This document shows positions 16,642 to 25,778 of a DNA stretch of 44,714 nucleotides, in pieces. The stretch is from positions 1 to 44,714 of the forward strand of contig JAILRB010000033.1 in assembly GCA_024698585.1 (NCBI GenBank). The letters are read 5' to 3'. This DNA is from Eubacterium sp. GTDB lineage: Bacteria > Bacillota > Clostridia > Lachnospirales > Lachnospiraceae. The notes beneath the pieces are model-generated. The model ran no database searches. It was given only the letters and a program-made list of their open reading frames with translations, and had not been told where the DNA came from. A program made the position numbers and the translations under genes. Position 1 is the first letter of the stretch. Every line of letters begins with the position of its first letter.

Positions 16642-17119
16642 ATTGCACCTCCATCAGTCTAGTTTCTAATTTCTTTCTCGCTCTCATTAATTGGGTCTGC
16701 ACTGTCGTCTCTTTCATCTCCAGTATCTCTGCAATCTCTTTCACAGAATACTCTTCATAATAGTACAAATGAATGACCACTCTGTATTTCTCAGGTAGCT
16801 TCAGCACCTGCTCATATAATTCACTCTGTTCCAAAGAAGAAAACTCCTGTACATATTCCCGTCTTGCCTCATCTAATCCTGTCATTCGCTTTTTCCAAAA
16901 CGATGAACAATAATCTTTGCAGCAATTGACTGTTACCCGGATAAGCCATCTCTTTAAGTGTTCATCACTTTGAAATTCTTCTTCAGACTGAAGTAATTTG
17001 ATAAACACATTCTGAAGAATATCTTCCGCATCAAACTTATTCTTACAATAACTGAGAGCTATTTTATATAGATTATTCGAATATCGATCTACCGTTTTAA
17101 TATACTCTGTTCGCTTCAT
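16631..17119 (-). CDS. ECF-type RNA polymerase sigma factor
   Basis: 162 residues from ATG at 17119, preceded by AGGAG and a 6-nt spacer; ATG at 17143 is less likely. Region 2 is seen as YKIALSYCKNKFDAEDILQNVFIKL with the core-binding and -10-binding parts, and LKRWLIRVTVNCCKD. Region 4 has LPEKYRVVIHLYYYEEYSVKEIA and the HTH ending TTVQTQLMRARKKLE. It directs RNA polymerase to a small stress or envelope regulon. The putative membrane anti-sigma is encoded just downstream with an 11-bp overlap. A palindrome TATAATGCATTATA lies just upstream of the start and contains a possible -10. Confidence 0.92.
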   Translation of the reverse strand: MKRTEYIKTVDRYSNNLYKIALSYCKNKFDAEDILQNVFIKLLQSEEEFQSDEHLKRWLIRVTVNCCKDYCSSFWKKRMTGLDEARREYVQEFSSLEQSELYEQVLKLPEKYRVVIHLYYYEEYSVKEIAEILEMKETTVQTQLMRARKKLETRLMEVQYEW

Positions 17120-17218
17120 TGCTTCTCCTACGTTGTTTTTCATGACTTTTATAATGCATTATACACTAAATACGATTGGGAATGGAAAAATATCACAGTT
17201 TTATAAAAAATTTTTCAA

Positions 17219-17244
17219 AAAAAACTGCCAAACGGCAGTTTTTT
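17219..17244 (-). terminator. Intrinsic terminator of gltD
   Basis: Stem ACTGCC (17224-17229) / GGCAGT (17234-17239) with loop AAAC, extended by A-T pairs on both sides; a run of T follows on the minus strand. Confidence 0.75.
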
Positions 17245-17293
17245 ATCTTTCTTATATCATTCAACCCACATAAATATATCAGGTCTGTCAATA

Positions 17294-18778
17294 TTACAAG
17301 CTGGTATATCCCATCAATGACTCATCCACTTCTCTGGCGCAGTCACGGCCTTCTCGAATCGCCCATACAACCAAAGACTGTCCACGGTGCATATCTCCTG
17401 CAGTAAAAATATGTTCCACATTGGTTGCATATCTTCCTGTTTCTGTGGCAACATTGGTTCTTCCGTCTGTTTCCACACCAAAAGCCTTTGTGACATAATC
17501 CTCAGAGCCTAAAAATCCTGCTGCAATTAATACTAACTGACAATCCACTTCGTATTCACTGCCCGGAATTTCAACCATATTTAATCGACCTGTTTTTTCA
17601 TCTTTCACAGCATCCAGTTTTACAAGAACCAGTTTTGTCAGATTTCCTTCCTGGTCTTTTACAAATTCCTTAACTGTGGTTTGATAAACTCTTGGGTCAT
17701 TTCCGAAAACTTCGATAGCTTCTTCCTGACCGTAGTCTGTCTTGCAGACTCTTGGCCATTCCGGCCAAGGATTATTTGCACTACGCTTATCCGGTGCCTT
17801 TGGCATCATTTCTAACTGTAATACACTCTTTGCACCATGACGGATGCTGGTTCCCACACAATCATTTCCGGTATCACCACCACCGATGACAACCACGTCT
17901 TTTCCTTTTGCAGAAATATAAGTACCTTCCTTAAGCCCTGTGTCTAACAAGCTCTTGGTCGTTGATGTCAGGAAATCCACTGCAAAATAAATTCCCTTTG
18001 CATCTCTTCCGGTAGCCTTAATGTCTCTGGCATTTCTGGAACCACAAGCCAGAACAACCTTATCGAAATCTTTCTGAATCTGTTCTGCTGTAATGTCTTT
18101 TCCTACATTGACTCCGGTTTCAAACACAACACCTTCCTGACGCATGATATCAATTTTTCTTTCAATAATTTGCTTTTCCAGTTTCATGTTTGGAATACCG
18201 TACATCAGTAATCCACCAACTCTGTCATCTCTTTCAAAAACAGTTACACTGTGTCCACGCTTATTAAGCTGATCTGCCACAGCCAGTCCTGCAGGACCGG
18301 AACCAATGACAGCGACTTTCTTTCCGGTACGCATGGAAGGTTCTTTTGCATCTGCATAACCCTTCTCATATGCGTTTTCAATAATGAGATGTTCATTGGA
18401 ACGAACGGATACAGCATCTCCGTAAAGACCACAGGTACATGCCTTTTCGCAAAGTGCCGGACAAACTCTGGAAGTAAATTCCGGGAAGTTGTTGGTCTTA
18501 TGAAGACGATTGTAAGCCTGCTGTAAGTTTCCGTGGAACAATAAATCATTCCATTCCGGAATCAGATTGTTCAAAGGACATCCGGAAGCCATTCCGCAAA
18601 GCATCTGACCATTCTGACAAAACGGAACACCACATTCCATACATCTTGCTGCCTGCTTCTGCTGCTTTTCTAAAGACAATGGTTCATGAAACTCATTAAA
18701 ATTCTTAATTCGTTCCTTTGGAGCATAAGCCGGTGCATCTTCTCTTTCATATTCTAAAAATCCTGTTGGTTTTCCCAT
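17294..18778 (-). CDS. gltD: Glutamate synthase small subunit (NADPH-dependent)
   Basis: 494 residues, full length. It passes electrons from NADPH through FAD and iron-sulfur centres to the large subunit, which makes glutamate from glutamine and 2-oxoglutarate. The N-terminal Cys motifs CMECGVPFC and CGMASGCPLNNLIPEWNDL bind 4Fe-4S clusters. The FAD-binding Rossmann motif is VAVIGSGPAGLAVADQL, and the NADPH-binding one is VVVIGGGDTGNDCVG; FTAGDMHRGQSLVVWAI near the end is the conserved FAD contact. AGGAGG precedes the start. The gene follows gltB by 13 nt and shares its transcript. Confidence 0.96.
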   Translation of the reverse strand: MGKPTGFLEYEREDAPAYAPKERIKNFNEFHEPLSLEKQQKQAARCMECGVPFCQNGQMLCGMASGCPLNNLIPEWNDLLFHGNLQQAYNRLHKTNNFPEFTSRVCPALCEKACTCGLYGDAVSVRSNEHLIIENAYEKGYADAKEPSMRTGKKVAVIGSGPAGLAVADQLNKRGHSVTVFERDDRVGGLLMYGIPNMKLEKQIIERKIDIMRQEGVVFETGVNVGKDITAEQIQKDFDKVVLACGSRNARDIKATGRDAKGIYFAVDFLTSTTKSLLDTGLKEGTYISAKGKDVVVIGGGDTGNDCVGTSIRHGAKSVLQLEMMPKAPDKRSANNPWPEWPRVCKTDYGQEEAIEVFGNDPRVYQTTVKEFVKDQEGNLTKLVLVKLDAVKDEKTGRLNMVEIPGSEYEVDCQLVLIAAGFLGSEDYVTKAFGVETDGRTNVATETGRYATNVEHIFTAGDMHRGQSLVVWAIREGRDCAREVDESLMGYTSL

Positions 18779-18791
18779 AATTCTTATCCTC

Positions 18792-21700
18792 CTATCCTCT
18801 TGTCACTTCATAAAAGGCTTCAATCTGTGCCTGTTCCGGACTCAGTCCTTTTTCTTCCATTTTGGAAATTGTTTCCATGATTTTCTTGTAGTCATGCGGA
18901 ATGATCTTCTTAAATTTTGGAAGATATTCTTCAAACTGTTCTAAGATCATCTTTCCTTTTTCGGAATCTGTATAAGCCACATGTGCTTCAATCATATTCT
19001 TTAATTCCATAACGTCTTCTTTTCCACTTACTTCTTCCATAGAAACCAAAGACTTGTTAACTTTCTTATATAAATCATTTTCTGTGTCAAGAACATATGC
19101 GACACCGCCACTCATACCTGCTGCGAAGTTCTTTCCAACAGTTCCAATGACTGCCACACGTCCACCGGTCATATATTCACAACCATGGTCACCCACACCT
19201 TCTACTACGGCATGGATTCCTGAGTTACGAACACAGAAACGTTCTCCGGCAACACCATTAATATAAGCATGACCGCTTGTAGCTCCATAGAATGCCACGT
19301 TACCGATAATGATATTGTCATCTGATTTGTAAGTTGCTTCTGCCGGAGTCTTTACAATAATCTTTCCTCCGGATAACCCCTTACCCAGATAATCGTTACA
19401 GTCACCGGTTAATTCCATGGTCAGTCCCTTTGGAATGAAAGCACCAAAGCTCTGTCCACCGGATCCGGTACACTTCACAACATAGGTATCTTCTTCCAAA
19501 GTATCATCATATCGTTTTGTGATTTCCGAACCAAAGATTGTACCGAAGGAACGGTCAATGTTTGTTACTGCCACTTCCACGGAAGCCGGATTTTTCTTGT
19601 CTAAATCCTTTCCCATTTCCTTTAATAATACGGTAATGTCTTTTGTGGTTGATAATTCGAAATCATATTCATTCTTATCTGCATAAGTAACACGGTAATC
19701 AGCGAAATCGGTATTAATGATTCGGTCTAAGGAAACTTCCTGCTGTTTCTTCTGCTGGATTCCTTCCTTAACTTTCAGAAGGTCTGCACGACCAACCAGT
19801 TCATCTAATGTTTTAACGCCTAACTTAGCCATATATTCCCGAAGTTCCTGTGCAATAAATTTCATGAAGTTAATGACATATTCCGGCTTTCCTGCGAAAC
19901 GCTTACGAAGTTCCGGATTCTGTGTTGCAACACCCACCGGACAAGTATCCAGGTTGCAGACACGCATCATGACACATCCCATGGTTACCAATGGTGCTGT
20001 GGCAAATCCGTATTCTTCTGCACCAAGCATTGCAGCAATGGCAACATCACGTCCACTCATTAACTTTCCGTCTGTTTCCACAACTACTTTATCACGAAGT
20101 CCGTTGGCAATTAATGTCTGATGTGCTTCTGCCAGACCTAATTCCCAAGGAAGACCTGCATTGTAAATGGAGTTTTCCGGAGCTGCTCCGGTACCACCGT
20201 CAAAACCGGATACCAGAATAACCTGAGCACCTGCTTTTGCAACACCTGCTGCAACAGTACCAACGCCTGCTTCTGATACCAACTTCACGGAAATTCTTGC
20301 ATCCCTGTTGGAATTTTTCAAGTCATAAATTAACTGAGCTAAATCCTCGATGGAATAAATATCATGATGTGGTGGTGGTGAAATCAAGCTTACACCCGGT
20401 GTAGAATGTCTGGTCTTTGCTACCCAAGGATAAACCTTCTTTCCCGGTAAGTGTCCACCTTCTCCAGGCTTTGCTCCCTGTGCCATCTTAATCTGAAGTT
20501 CATCGGCACTAATGAGGTAACGGGAAGTTACACCGAAACGTCCGGATGCAACCTGCTTAATTCTGGAGCATCGATTCTTTCCATCAGCGCCTATCGTCAA
20601 TCGTTCGATACTTTCTCCACCTTCACCACTGTTGGAACGTCCACCAATGGCATTCATGGCGATTGCCATGGTTTCGTGTGCTTCCTGAGAAATGGAACCA
20701 TATGACATTGCACCGGTCTTAAAACGCTTCACAATGGAGTCTACACTTTCTACTTCGTCAATGGAAATTCCTCCGTTTTCCGGATAATTGAAATCTAAAA
20801 GACCTCTCAAGTGAACCGGTGACATTTCTTCGTCAATCATATGTGTATACTGCTTAAACAAATCATAGTTTCCGGTCCAGGTAGACTGCTGTAATGTATG
20901 AATGGTAGCAGGATTGTATTTATGTGTTTCCTTTCCACTACGTAATTTGTGTTCTCCGTTACTTTCCAGCGTCAGATCCACATCTAATCCCAATGGATCA
21001 AAGGCTTTGTCATGTAATGTTTCTACCGTCTTTTCAATGTCTTCCATGTTAATTCCTTCTACACGGCTGACTGTTCCGGTAAAATATTTATCGATGACGG
21101 AACTACTGATTCCCACTGCTTCGAAAATCTGCGATCCCTGGTAAGACTGGATTGTTGAAATTCCCATCTTGGATGCGATTTTAACAATTCCGCCAATAAT
21201 TGCTTCATTAAAGTCGTCAATGGCTGCATAAGGATCTTTATTCAGCATTCCTTCATGAACCATCTGCTTGATTGTTTCATGCGCAAGGTATGGATTGACT
21301 GCACTGGCACCATATCCCAATAAGGTTGCAAAATGATGAACGCTTCTTGGTTCTCCACTTTCCAATACCAAAGAAAGGGTTGTTCTCTTCTTGGTTCTTA
21401 CCAGATACTGATGTACTGCAGAAACTGCTAACAAGGAAGGAATCTGAACATGATATTCATCCACTCCTCTGTCGGAAAGGATAATGATGTTTGCCCCATC
21501 CTTATGTGCCTTATCCACATCCACGAACACCTGCTCAATGGCCTTTTCCAAACGAATTCCCTTGAAATATACGATTGGAACCACTGCGGTCTTGAATCCA
21601 GGCATATTGATGTTCTTTAACTTCAGGATATCTGTATTGGTCAAAATCGGATTATGAATCTTTAATACCTTACAGTTTTCCGGCGTTTCTTCCAGAATGT

Positions 21701-23342
21701 TACCATCCTTTCCTAAATAAACGGATGTTGATGTTACGATTTCTTCTCGAATGGCATCAATTGGTGGATTGGTAACCTGTGCAAATAACTGTTTGAAATA
21801 GTAGAACAATGGATGGGTTCTTTCACTTAATACTGCAAGCGGTGTGTCTTTACCCATTGCCATGGTAGCTTCAATTCCATTGTTTGCCATAGGAATGATT
21901 CGTTTCAAGTCTTCAAACGTATAACCGAAGTTTTTCTGAAGTCTCGCACGTTCTTCCTTATGGTAAGATTCCACTTTTTCATTTGGAATATGAATATCTT
22001 TTAAGTAAACAAGGTTGTTATTGATCCATTCACCATATGGCTTTCTGGATGCATAACTTTCCTTTAATTCATTATCATCAATTAATTTTCCGTTAACGGT
22101 ATCTACTAAAAGCATACGTCCCGGACGAAGTCTTTCTTTTACTACAATGTTTTCCTGTGGAATTTCCAGAACACCTACTTCAGAAGATAAGATGAGCTGG
22201 TCATCCTTTGTAATGTAGTAACGGGATGGACGAAGACCGTTTCGGTCAAGGATTGCTCCCATATAATCACCATCTGAGAATAAGATGGATGCAGGGCCAT
22301 CCCATGGTTCCATCATGGTTGCATAATACTGATAGAAATCCTTCTTTGTTTCACTGATGGTATCATTCTTTTCCCAAGGTTCCGGAATACACATCATGAC
22401 TGCCAATGGAAGTTCTACTCCATTCATTACAAGGAATTCCAAAGTGTTATCTAACATTGCCGAGTCAGATCCGTTGGTATCCACTACCGGCATAACCTTT
22501 TCCAGGGAGTTTTTCATATATTCACTATTCATGGATTCTTCACGAGCTAACATGTTGTCCGCATTTCCACGAATGGTATTGATTTCTCCATTATGTACAA
22601 TAAAGCGGTTCGGATGAGCTCTTCTCCAGCTTGGATTCGTGTTTGTAGAGAATCTGGAATGTACCAGAGCAATTGCTGATTCATACGCTTCATCCTGTAA
22701 ATCGCCAAAGAATGCTCTTAACTGACCTACCAAAAACATTCCCTTATATACAATGGTTCTGGAAGAAAGAGAAACGGTATAAGTTCCACGATTACTATGT
22801 GAGAAAACTCTACGAAGAATATATAACTTACGGTCAAAATCCAGCCCCTTCTTGCAGTCTTCCGGCTTTTTCACAAATCCCTGCATGATATATGGCATAC
22901 ATTCTACGGCCTTGCTTCCAAGAACTTCCGGAGAAACCGGAACTTCTCTCCATCCAAGGAATTCCAATCCTTCTTTTTTTGCAATGACCTCAAACATTTT
23001 CATTTCCTGTTTTCTAGTCAATTCATCCTGTGGCATGAAAAACATACCCACGCCATAGGTTCTTTCTTCCCCTAATTCGATTCCTAATGGTTTTGTTACT
23101 TTATTAAAAAACTTATGAGAGATCTGAAGTAAGATTCCAACACCATCTCCGGTCTTTCCTTCTGCATCTTTACCTGCACGATGTTCCAGATTTTCTACAA
23201 TGCTTAATGCATCTGCTACCGTCTGATGACTTTTCTTTCCCTTAATATTAACAACCGCTCCAATACCGCAGTTATCATGCTCAAAACGTGAATCATATAA
23301 TCCATGTTCTTTTGCCTGTTTGAACAATTCATTTTGTCCCAT
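18792..23342 (-). CDS. gltB: Glutamate synthase large subunit
   Basis: 1516 residues from ATG at 23342, chosen for GGGAGG just upstream; the open frame to 23429 would translate the leader hairpin. The propeptide ends at HDNCGIGAVV, where Cys25 becomes the N-terminal nucleophile of the class II glutamine amidotransferase domain. Next come the central domain, then the FMN-binding synthase domain with SGEGGE, KPGEGGHLPG and GFDGGTGAAP. A 3Fe-4S site follows in CVMMRVCNLDTCPVGVATQ. The C-terminal GXGXG beta-helix has GSGGQSFGAF and GKGLSGGKIIV. With GltD it forms the cytosolic GOGAT complex for ammonia assimilation. Confidence 0.96.
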   Translation of the reverse strand: MGQNELFKQAKEHGLYDSRFEHDNCGIGAVVNIKGKKSHQTVADALSIVENLEHRAGKDAEGKTGDGVGILLQISHKFFNKVTKPLGIELGEERTYGVGMFFMPQDELTRKQEMKMFEVIAKKEGLEFLGWREVPVSPEVLGSKAVECMPYIMQGFVKKPEDCKKGLDFDRKLYILRRVFSHSNRGTYTVSLSSRTIVYKGMFLVGQLRAFFGDLQDEAYESAIALVHSRFSTNTNPSWRRAHPNRFIVHNGEINTIRGNADNMLAREESMNSEYMKNSLEKVMPVVDTNGSDSAMLDNTLEFLVMNGVELPLAVMMCIPEPWEKNDTISETKKDFYQYYATMMEPWDGPASILFSDGDYMGAILDRNGLRPSRYYITKDDQLILSSEVGVLEIPQENIVVKERLRPGRMLLVDTVNGKLIDDNELKESYASRKPYGEWINNNLVYLKDIHIPNEKVESYHKEERARLQKNFGYTFEDLKRIIPMANNGIEATMAMGKDTPLAVLSERTHPLFYYFKQLFAQVTNPPIDAIREEIVTSTSVYLGKDGNILEETPENCKVLKIHNPILTNTDILKLKNINMPGFKTAVVPIVYFKGIRLEKAIEQVFVDVDKAHKDGANIIILSDRGVDEYHVQIPSLLAVSAVHQYLVRTKKRTTLSLVLESGEPRSVHHFATLLGYGASAVNPYLAHETIKQMVHEGMLNKDPYAAIDDFNEAIIGGIVKIASKMGISTIQSYQGSQIFEAVGISSSVIDKYFTGTVSRVEGINMEDIEKTVETLHDKAFDPLGLDVDLTLESNGEHKLRSGKETHKYNPATIHTLQQSTWTGNYDLFKQYTHMIDEEMSPVHLRGLLDFNYPENGGISIDEVESVDSIVKRFKTGAMSYGSISQEAHETMAIAMNAIGGRSNSGEGGESIERLTIGADGKNRCSRIKQVASGRFGVTSRYLISADELQIKMAQGAKPGEGGHLPGKKVYPWVAKTRHSTPGVSLISPPPHHDIYSIEDLAQLIYDLKNSNRDARISVKLVSEAGVGTVAAGVAKAGAQVILVSGFDGGTGAAPENSIYNAGLPWELGLAEAHQTLIANGLRDKVVVETDGKLMSGRDVAIAAMLGAEEYGFATAPLVTMGCVMMRVCNLDTCPVGVATQNPELRKRFAGKPEYVINFMKFIAQELREYMAKLGVKTLDELVGRADLLKVKEGIQQKKQQEVSLDRIINTDFADYRVTYADKNEYDFELSTTKDITVLLKEMGKDLDKKNPASVEVAVTNIDRSFGTIFGSEITKRYDDTLEEDTYVVKCTGSGGQSFGAFIPKGLTMELTGDCNDYLGKGLSGGKIIVKTPAEATYKSDDNIIIGNVAFYGATSGHAYINGVAGERFCVRNSGIHAVVEGVGDHGCEYMTGGRVAVIGTVGKNFAAGMSGGVAYVLDTENDLYKKVNKSLVSMEEVSGKEDVMELKNMIEAHVAYTDSEKGKMILEQFEEYLPKFKKIIPHDYKKIMETISKMEEKGLSPEQAQIEAFYEVTRG

Positions 23343-23393
23343 AATACTTCCTCCCAAAATCAGAATATTTATTACCTCAATGGCAAACAAAAA

Positions 23394-23439
23394 GGGCACA
23401 AAGGCATCGGATATCGCTATCCGGTACACCTTTGTACCC
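23394..23439 (-). promoter_or_regulatory. Terminator-like leader hairpin upstream of gltB
   Basis: On the minus strand, GGGTACAAAGG pairs with CCTTTGTGCCC (one G-U pair) around an inner stem CGGATA/TATCCG closed by a GCGA tetraloop, and is followed by TTTTTG. It begins about 10 nt after the expected transcription start and ends about 50 nt before the ATG, so it could act as an attenuator. It matches no glutamine riboswitch that I know. Confidence 0.6.
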
Positions 23440-23452
23440 TCAATCTGCTCTC

Positions 23453-23481
23453 AATATACTCCTTTTTTCGGCTCAATGCAA
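23453..23481 (-). promoter_or_regulatory. Promoter of gltBD
   Basis: On the minus strand: TTGCAT (23481-23476), 17-nt spacer, TATATT (23458-23453). Confidence 0.7.
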
Positions 23482-23597
23482 TAAAATAAAGTTTTCGCAT
23501 TCATTTTTTTAATTTTGTTAAGTTGATATGCCGTTCTATTTCATTTTTTAAACTTTCGTTTTTTTTATTCTAAAGAAACTGCATTATTTTTTTAACT

Positions 23598-23727
23598 AAA
23601 AAAAGTGTCTTCGACACTTCGCGCGCGAGCGAATGCGTCAGCATAAACACCTCTCCGCGAGCTGCGCATCCTTGCGGAATATTTTTATTACAAAGGAAAG
23701 TTCAGAGACCTTTCCTTTGTAATAAAA
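23598..23727 (-). repeat. Structured repeat, copy B
   Basis: Second copy of the element at 11319-11447, same orientation relative to the neighbouring gene. Hairpins: TTTTTATTACAAAGG paired with CCTTTGTAATAAAAA, the GC-rich core with CGCGAGC and GCGCGCGAG, and AAGTGTC/GACACTT. It starts in the T-tract of the rpoD terminator. The remaining AT-rich bases up to the gltB promoter (about 23482-23597) hold nothing I recognise. Confidence 0.85.
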
Positions 23728-23753
23728 AATCCGGCAGAATACTCTGCCGGATT
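23728..23753 (-). terminator. Intrinsic terminator of rpoD
   Basis: 11-bp stem AATCCGGCAGA / TCTGCCGGATT, loop ATAC, followed on the minus strand by TTTTTTATTAC. Confidence 0.85.
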
Positions 23754-23761
23754 CCAATGCA

Positions 23762-25066
23762 CTAATTATTTAAGAAGTCTTTAATCTTTTTACTTCTGAC
23801 AGGATTACGAAGTTTGCGCAATGCCTTTGCTTCAATCTGTCTGATACGTTCTCTGGTAACGTTAAAAATCTTACCAACTTCTTCCAATGTTCTAGGATGT
23901 CCATCCCTTAAGCCAAATCGAAGAATGATAACTTCTCTTTCACGATCCTTCAAATCCTGCAATAATACATCAATGTGATCACGAAGCATTACAGATTCAA
24001 TGTTTGCTTCCGGTGTCACCGTATTATTATCAGCTACGAAATCGCCCAGGTTAGAATCATCTTCTTCACCGATTGGTGTTTCCAAAGATGCCGGTTCTCT
24101 TGCAATCTGCATAATTTCAAGAACCTTTTCTTCTGTCATATCAAGAGCTGCTGCAAGTTCCTTGCTGGATGGTTCATAACCTAACTCCAGAGTAAGCTTA
24201 CGCTGCATCTTAGACATTCTATTAATGGTTTCAACCATATGTACCGGTACACGGATAGTTCTCGCATGATCCGCTAACGCTCTGGTTACGGACTGACGAA
24301 TCCACCATGTCGCATAAGTACTCAGCTTATAACCTTTCGTATAATCAAACTTTTCAACACCCTTGATTAATCCAAGATTTCCTTCCTGAACTAAATCAAG
24401 GAAACTCATTCCACGTCCGGTGTATCTCTTTGCGATACTAACCACCAGACGAAGGTTTGCTTCTATCAATTTTTCCTTAGCGTATTCATCGCCTTCTGTT
24501 TTTCTTCTGGCTAATTCTACTTCTTCTTCTGCCGTTAATAATGGAACGGTACCGATTTCCTTCAAATACATACGAACCGGGTCTTCTGTTCCAACACCTT
24601 CCAATAATTCAACAGCATCTAATTCTGCAGATTCTTCATTTTCTCCATCTAAGTCGTCATCTGCAGGATCCAGTAGTTCAGCCTCGTCTTCTTCTACAGA
24701 AGCAATCTGTTCCGCTGTCGGCTCTGTTACTAAATCAACTTCGGTATCGATATCAATGTCATCATCTAAATCGATATCGTCATCAAATGATAATCCCTCT
24801 TCCAATGCCTTTTCATCTAATTCAACATCTTCCTGTTCCATGGAATCATCAAATTCATCCGATTCTTCTGGTTCTGCTTCTCCATCAGATACCACCACTG
24901 TTATTTCTCTTTCAGCTAATTTAGGGATAATTGTTTCTTCCTGCTTTGAGGTAAGTGTCTCATCCTTAAAAAAGTCCTGAACCTGCTCTGTGGTAAGCTG
25001 ACCGTCCGCACCCTTAGCAATCTCTGCCAATTCTGAAATCTTAAAAATAAAATCTTGTTGTTTCAA
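23762..25066 (-). CDS. rpoD: Housekeeping RNA polymerase sigma factor (sigma-70/sigma-A)
   Basis: 434 residues. The start is TTG at 25066, because AAAGGA lies 7 nt before it and the -10 box of its promoter lies inside the longer frame to 25123. Residues ~5-60 are region 1.1-like, ~65-160 a very acidic stretch ([15 protein letters not shown]), then region 1.2 ([16 protein letters not shown]), region 2 ([20 protein letters not shown], then [13 protein letters not shown]), region 3, and region 4 ([23 protein letters not shown] in [18 protein letters not shown]). It directs general transcription. No dnaG is next to it, unlike the usual dnaG-rpoD order. Confidence 0.95.
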   Translation of the reverse strand: MKQQDFIFKISELAEIAKGADGQLTTEQVQDFFKDETLTSKQEETIIPKLAEREITVVVSDGEAEPEESDEFDDSMEQEDVELDEKALEEGLSFDDDIDLDDDIDIDTEVDLVTEPTAEQIASVEEDEAELLDPADDDLDGENEESAELDAVELLEGVGTEDPVRMYLKEIGTVPLLTAEEEVELARRKTEGDEYAKEKLIEANLRLVVSIAKRYTGRGMSFLDLVQEGNLGLIKGVEKFDYTKGYKLSTYATWWIRQSVTRALADHARTIRVPVHMVETINRMSKMQRKLTLELGYEPSSKELAAALDMTEEKVLEIMQIAREPASLETPIGEEDDSNLGDFVADNNTVTPEANIESVMLRDHIDVLLQDLKDREREVIILRFGLRDGHPRTLEEVGKIFNVTRERIRQIEAKALRKLRNPVRSKKIKDFLNN

Positions 25067-25114
25067 TGCAGTTTCCTTTCTGACTACTATTTTAACTTTA
25101 TCGGTCAAAGTATA

Positions 25115-25143
25115 ATTATACACAAAAAAAAGGCCAGTGTAAA
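25115..25143 (-). promoter_or_regulatory. rpoD: Promoter of rpoD
   Basis: On the minus strand: TTTACA (25143-25138), 17-nt spacer, TATAAT (25120-25115). The -35 box lies in the loop, and the T-tract in the spacer, of the terminator at 25129-25152. Confidence 0.6.
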
Positions 25144-25152
25144 CCAGCCTTT
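25129..25152 (-). terminator. Intrinsic terminator of the gene ending at 25260
   Basis: Stem AAAGGC / GCCTTT with a 12-nt loop that can pair weakly inside (GT/AC); eight T follow on the minus strand. Stem is short, so strength is uncertain. Confidence 0.5.
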
Positions 25153-25259
25153 AAATATTTTTTTGCATTTTGTAGTTTTTTCGGGTAGAAATATCTTCCG
25201 AAAAAGCTTAACTTCTCCAAAATTGTCAAAAATAGTCTTTTCTACCCACATTCCGCGGA

Positions 25260-25763
25260 TTATTCTGCATCAACATCACCGGCAGGAACCAATGGAGACC
25301 ATCCATCAGCTTCTCCCTCATAAGATTCTGTTACCTTCTCACCTTTTTTATCTGTAACATATTCGCCCTTGTCATCAGTAATGTAGATTTCTCCTTTTGT
25401 TTCCTCGAATACAGAAACATCTTCCCAGACATTTTCCGCATTTTCGCTACCACCACCAACAACAACTTCAACCTTAACCGGGTTTCCGTCCTTATCTGTA
25501 ATAACTTCCCCTTTTTTGTTCAATGTTGTCTGAAGTTCAATTCTAGTTGTTTCTTCTGACACTGTCGCAATCGGATTTCCTTTTTCATCAGTCTGAACCT
25601 GTGCATTTCCGGCAGTACCGTTATTGCCTGCTGCATCATCTGACTTCTTACCCTTCTTTAAGGCAAAAGCAGCAATCACAATAACCAGGATTGTTGCAAT
25701 TACAATTCCGACAATCAAAATTTTATTTTGATCTTTCTTTGTTTCTTCTACATTTTTTCCCAT
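25260..25763 (-). CDS. Single-pass membrane protein with repeated TD-KG motifs, function unknown
   Basis: 167 residues from ATG at 25763; a GTG at 25778 directly after the previous stop is an alternative. Residues ~1-16 are charged, ~17-38 form one TM helix (ILIVGIVIATILVIVIAAFA), and the rest is outside and acidic. The outer part repeats a short unit: TDEKGNPIATV, TDKDGNPVKVEV, TDDKGEYV, TDKKGEKVTE. I know no family for it. It lies 15 nt after the HAD gene, as last gene of a DUF1846-HAD unit. Confidence 0.7.
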   Translation of the reverse strand: MGKNVEETKKDQNKILIVGIVIATILVIVIAAFALKKGKKSDDAAGNNGTAGNAQVQTDEKGNPIATVSEETTRIELQTTLNKKGEVITDKDGNPVKVEVVVGGGSENAENVWEDVSVFEETKGEIYITDDKGEYVTDKKGEKVTESYEGEADGWSPLVPAGDVDAE

Positions 25764-25778
25764 TCTCTCACACCTCAC

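Noticed and set aside
19717..20121. 134-codon open frame on the plus strand inside gltB
   Set aside because: Shadow of gltB, which has continuous strong homology on the minus strand here.
23343..23429. Extended N-terminus of gltB
   Set aside because: It would translate the promoter-proximal hairpin; GGGAGG before ATG at 23342 and the normal propeptide length support the shorter start.
23394..23439. Glutamine riboswitch or T-box before gltB
   Set aside because: The leader is too short and lacks the conserved parts of glnA-type, downstream-peptide or T-box RNAs.
24420..24980. Ser-rich open frame on the plus strand, 186 codons
   Set aside because: It is the complement of the acidic region of rpoD (GAT/GAA/GAG codons read as Ser/Phe-type codons), with no ribosome binding site.
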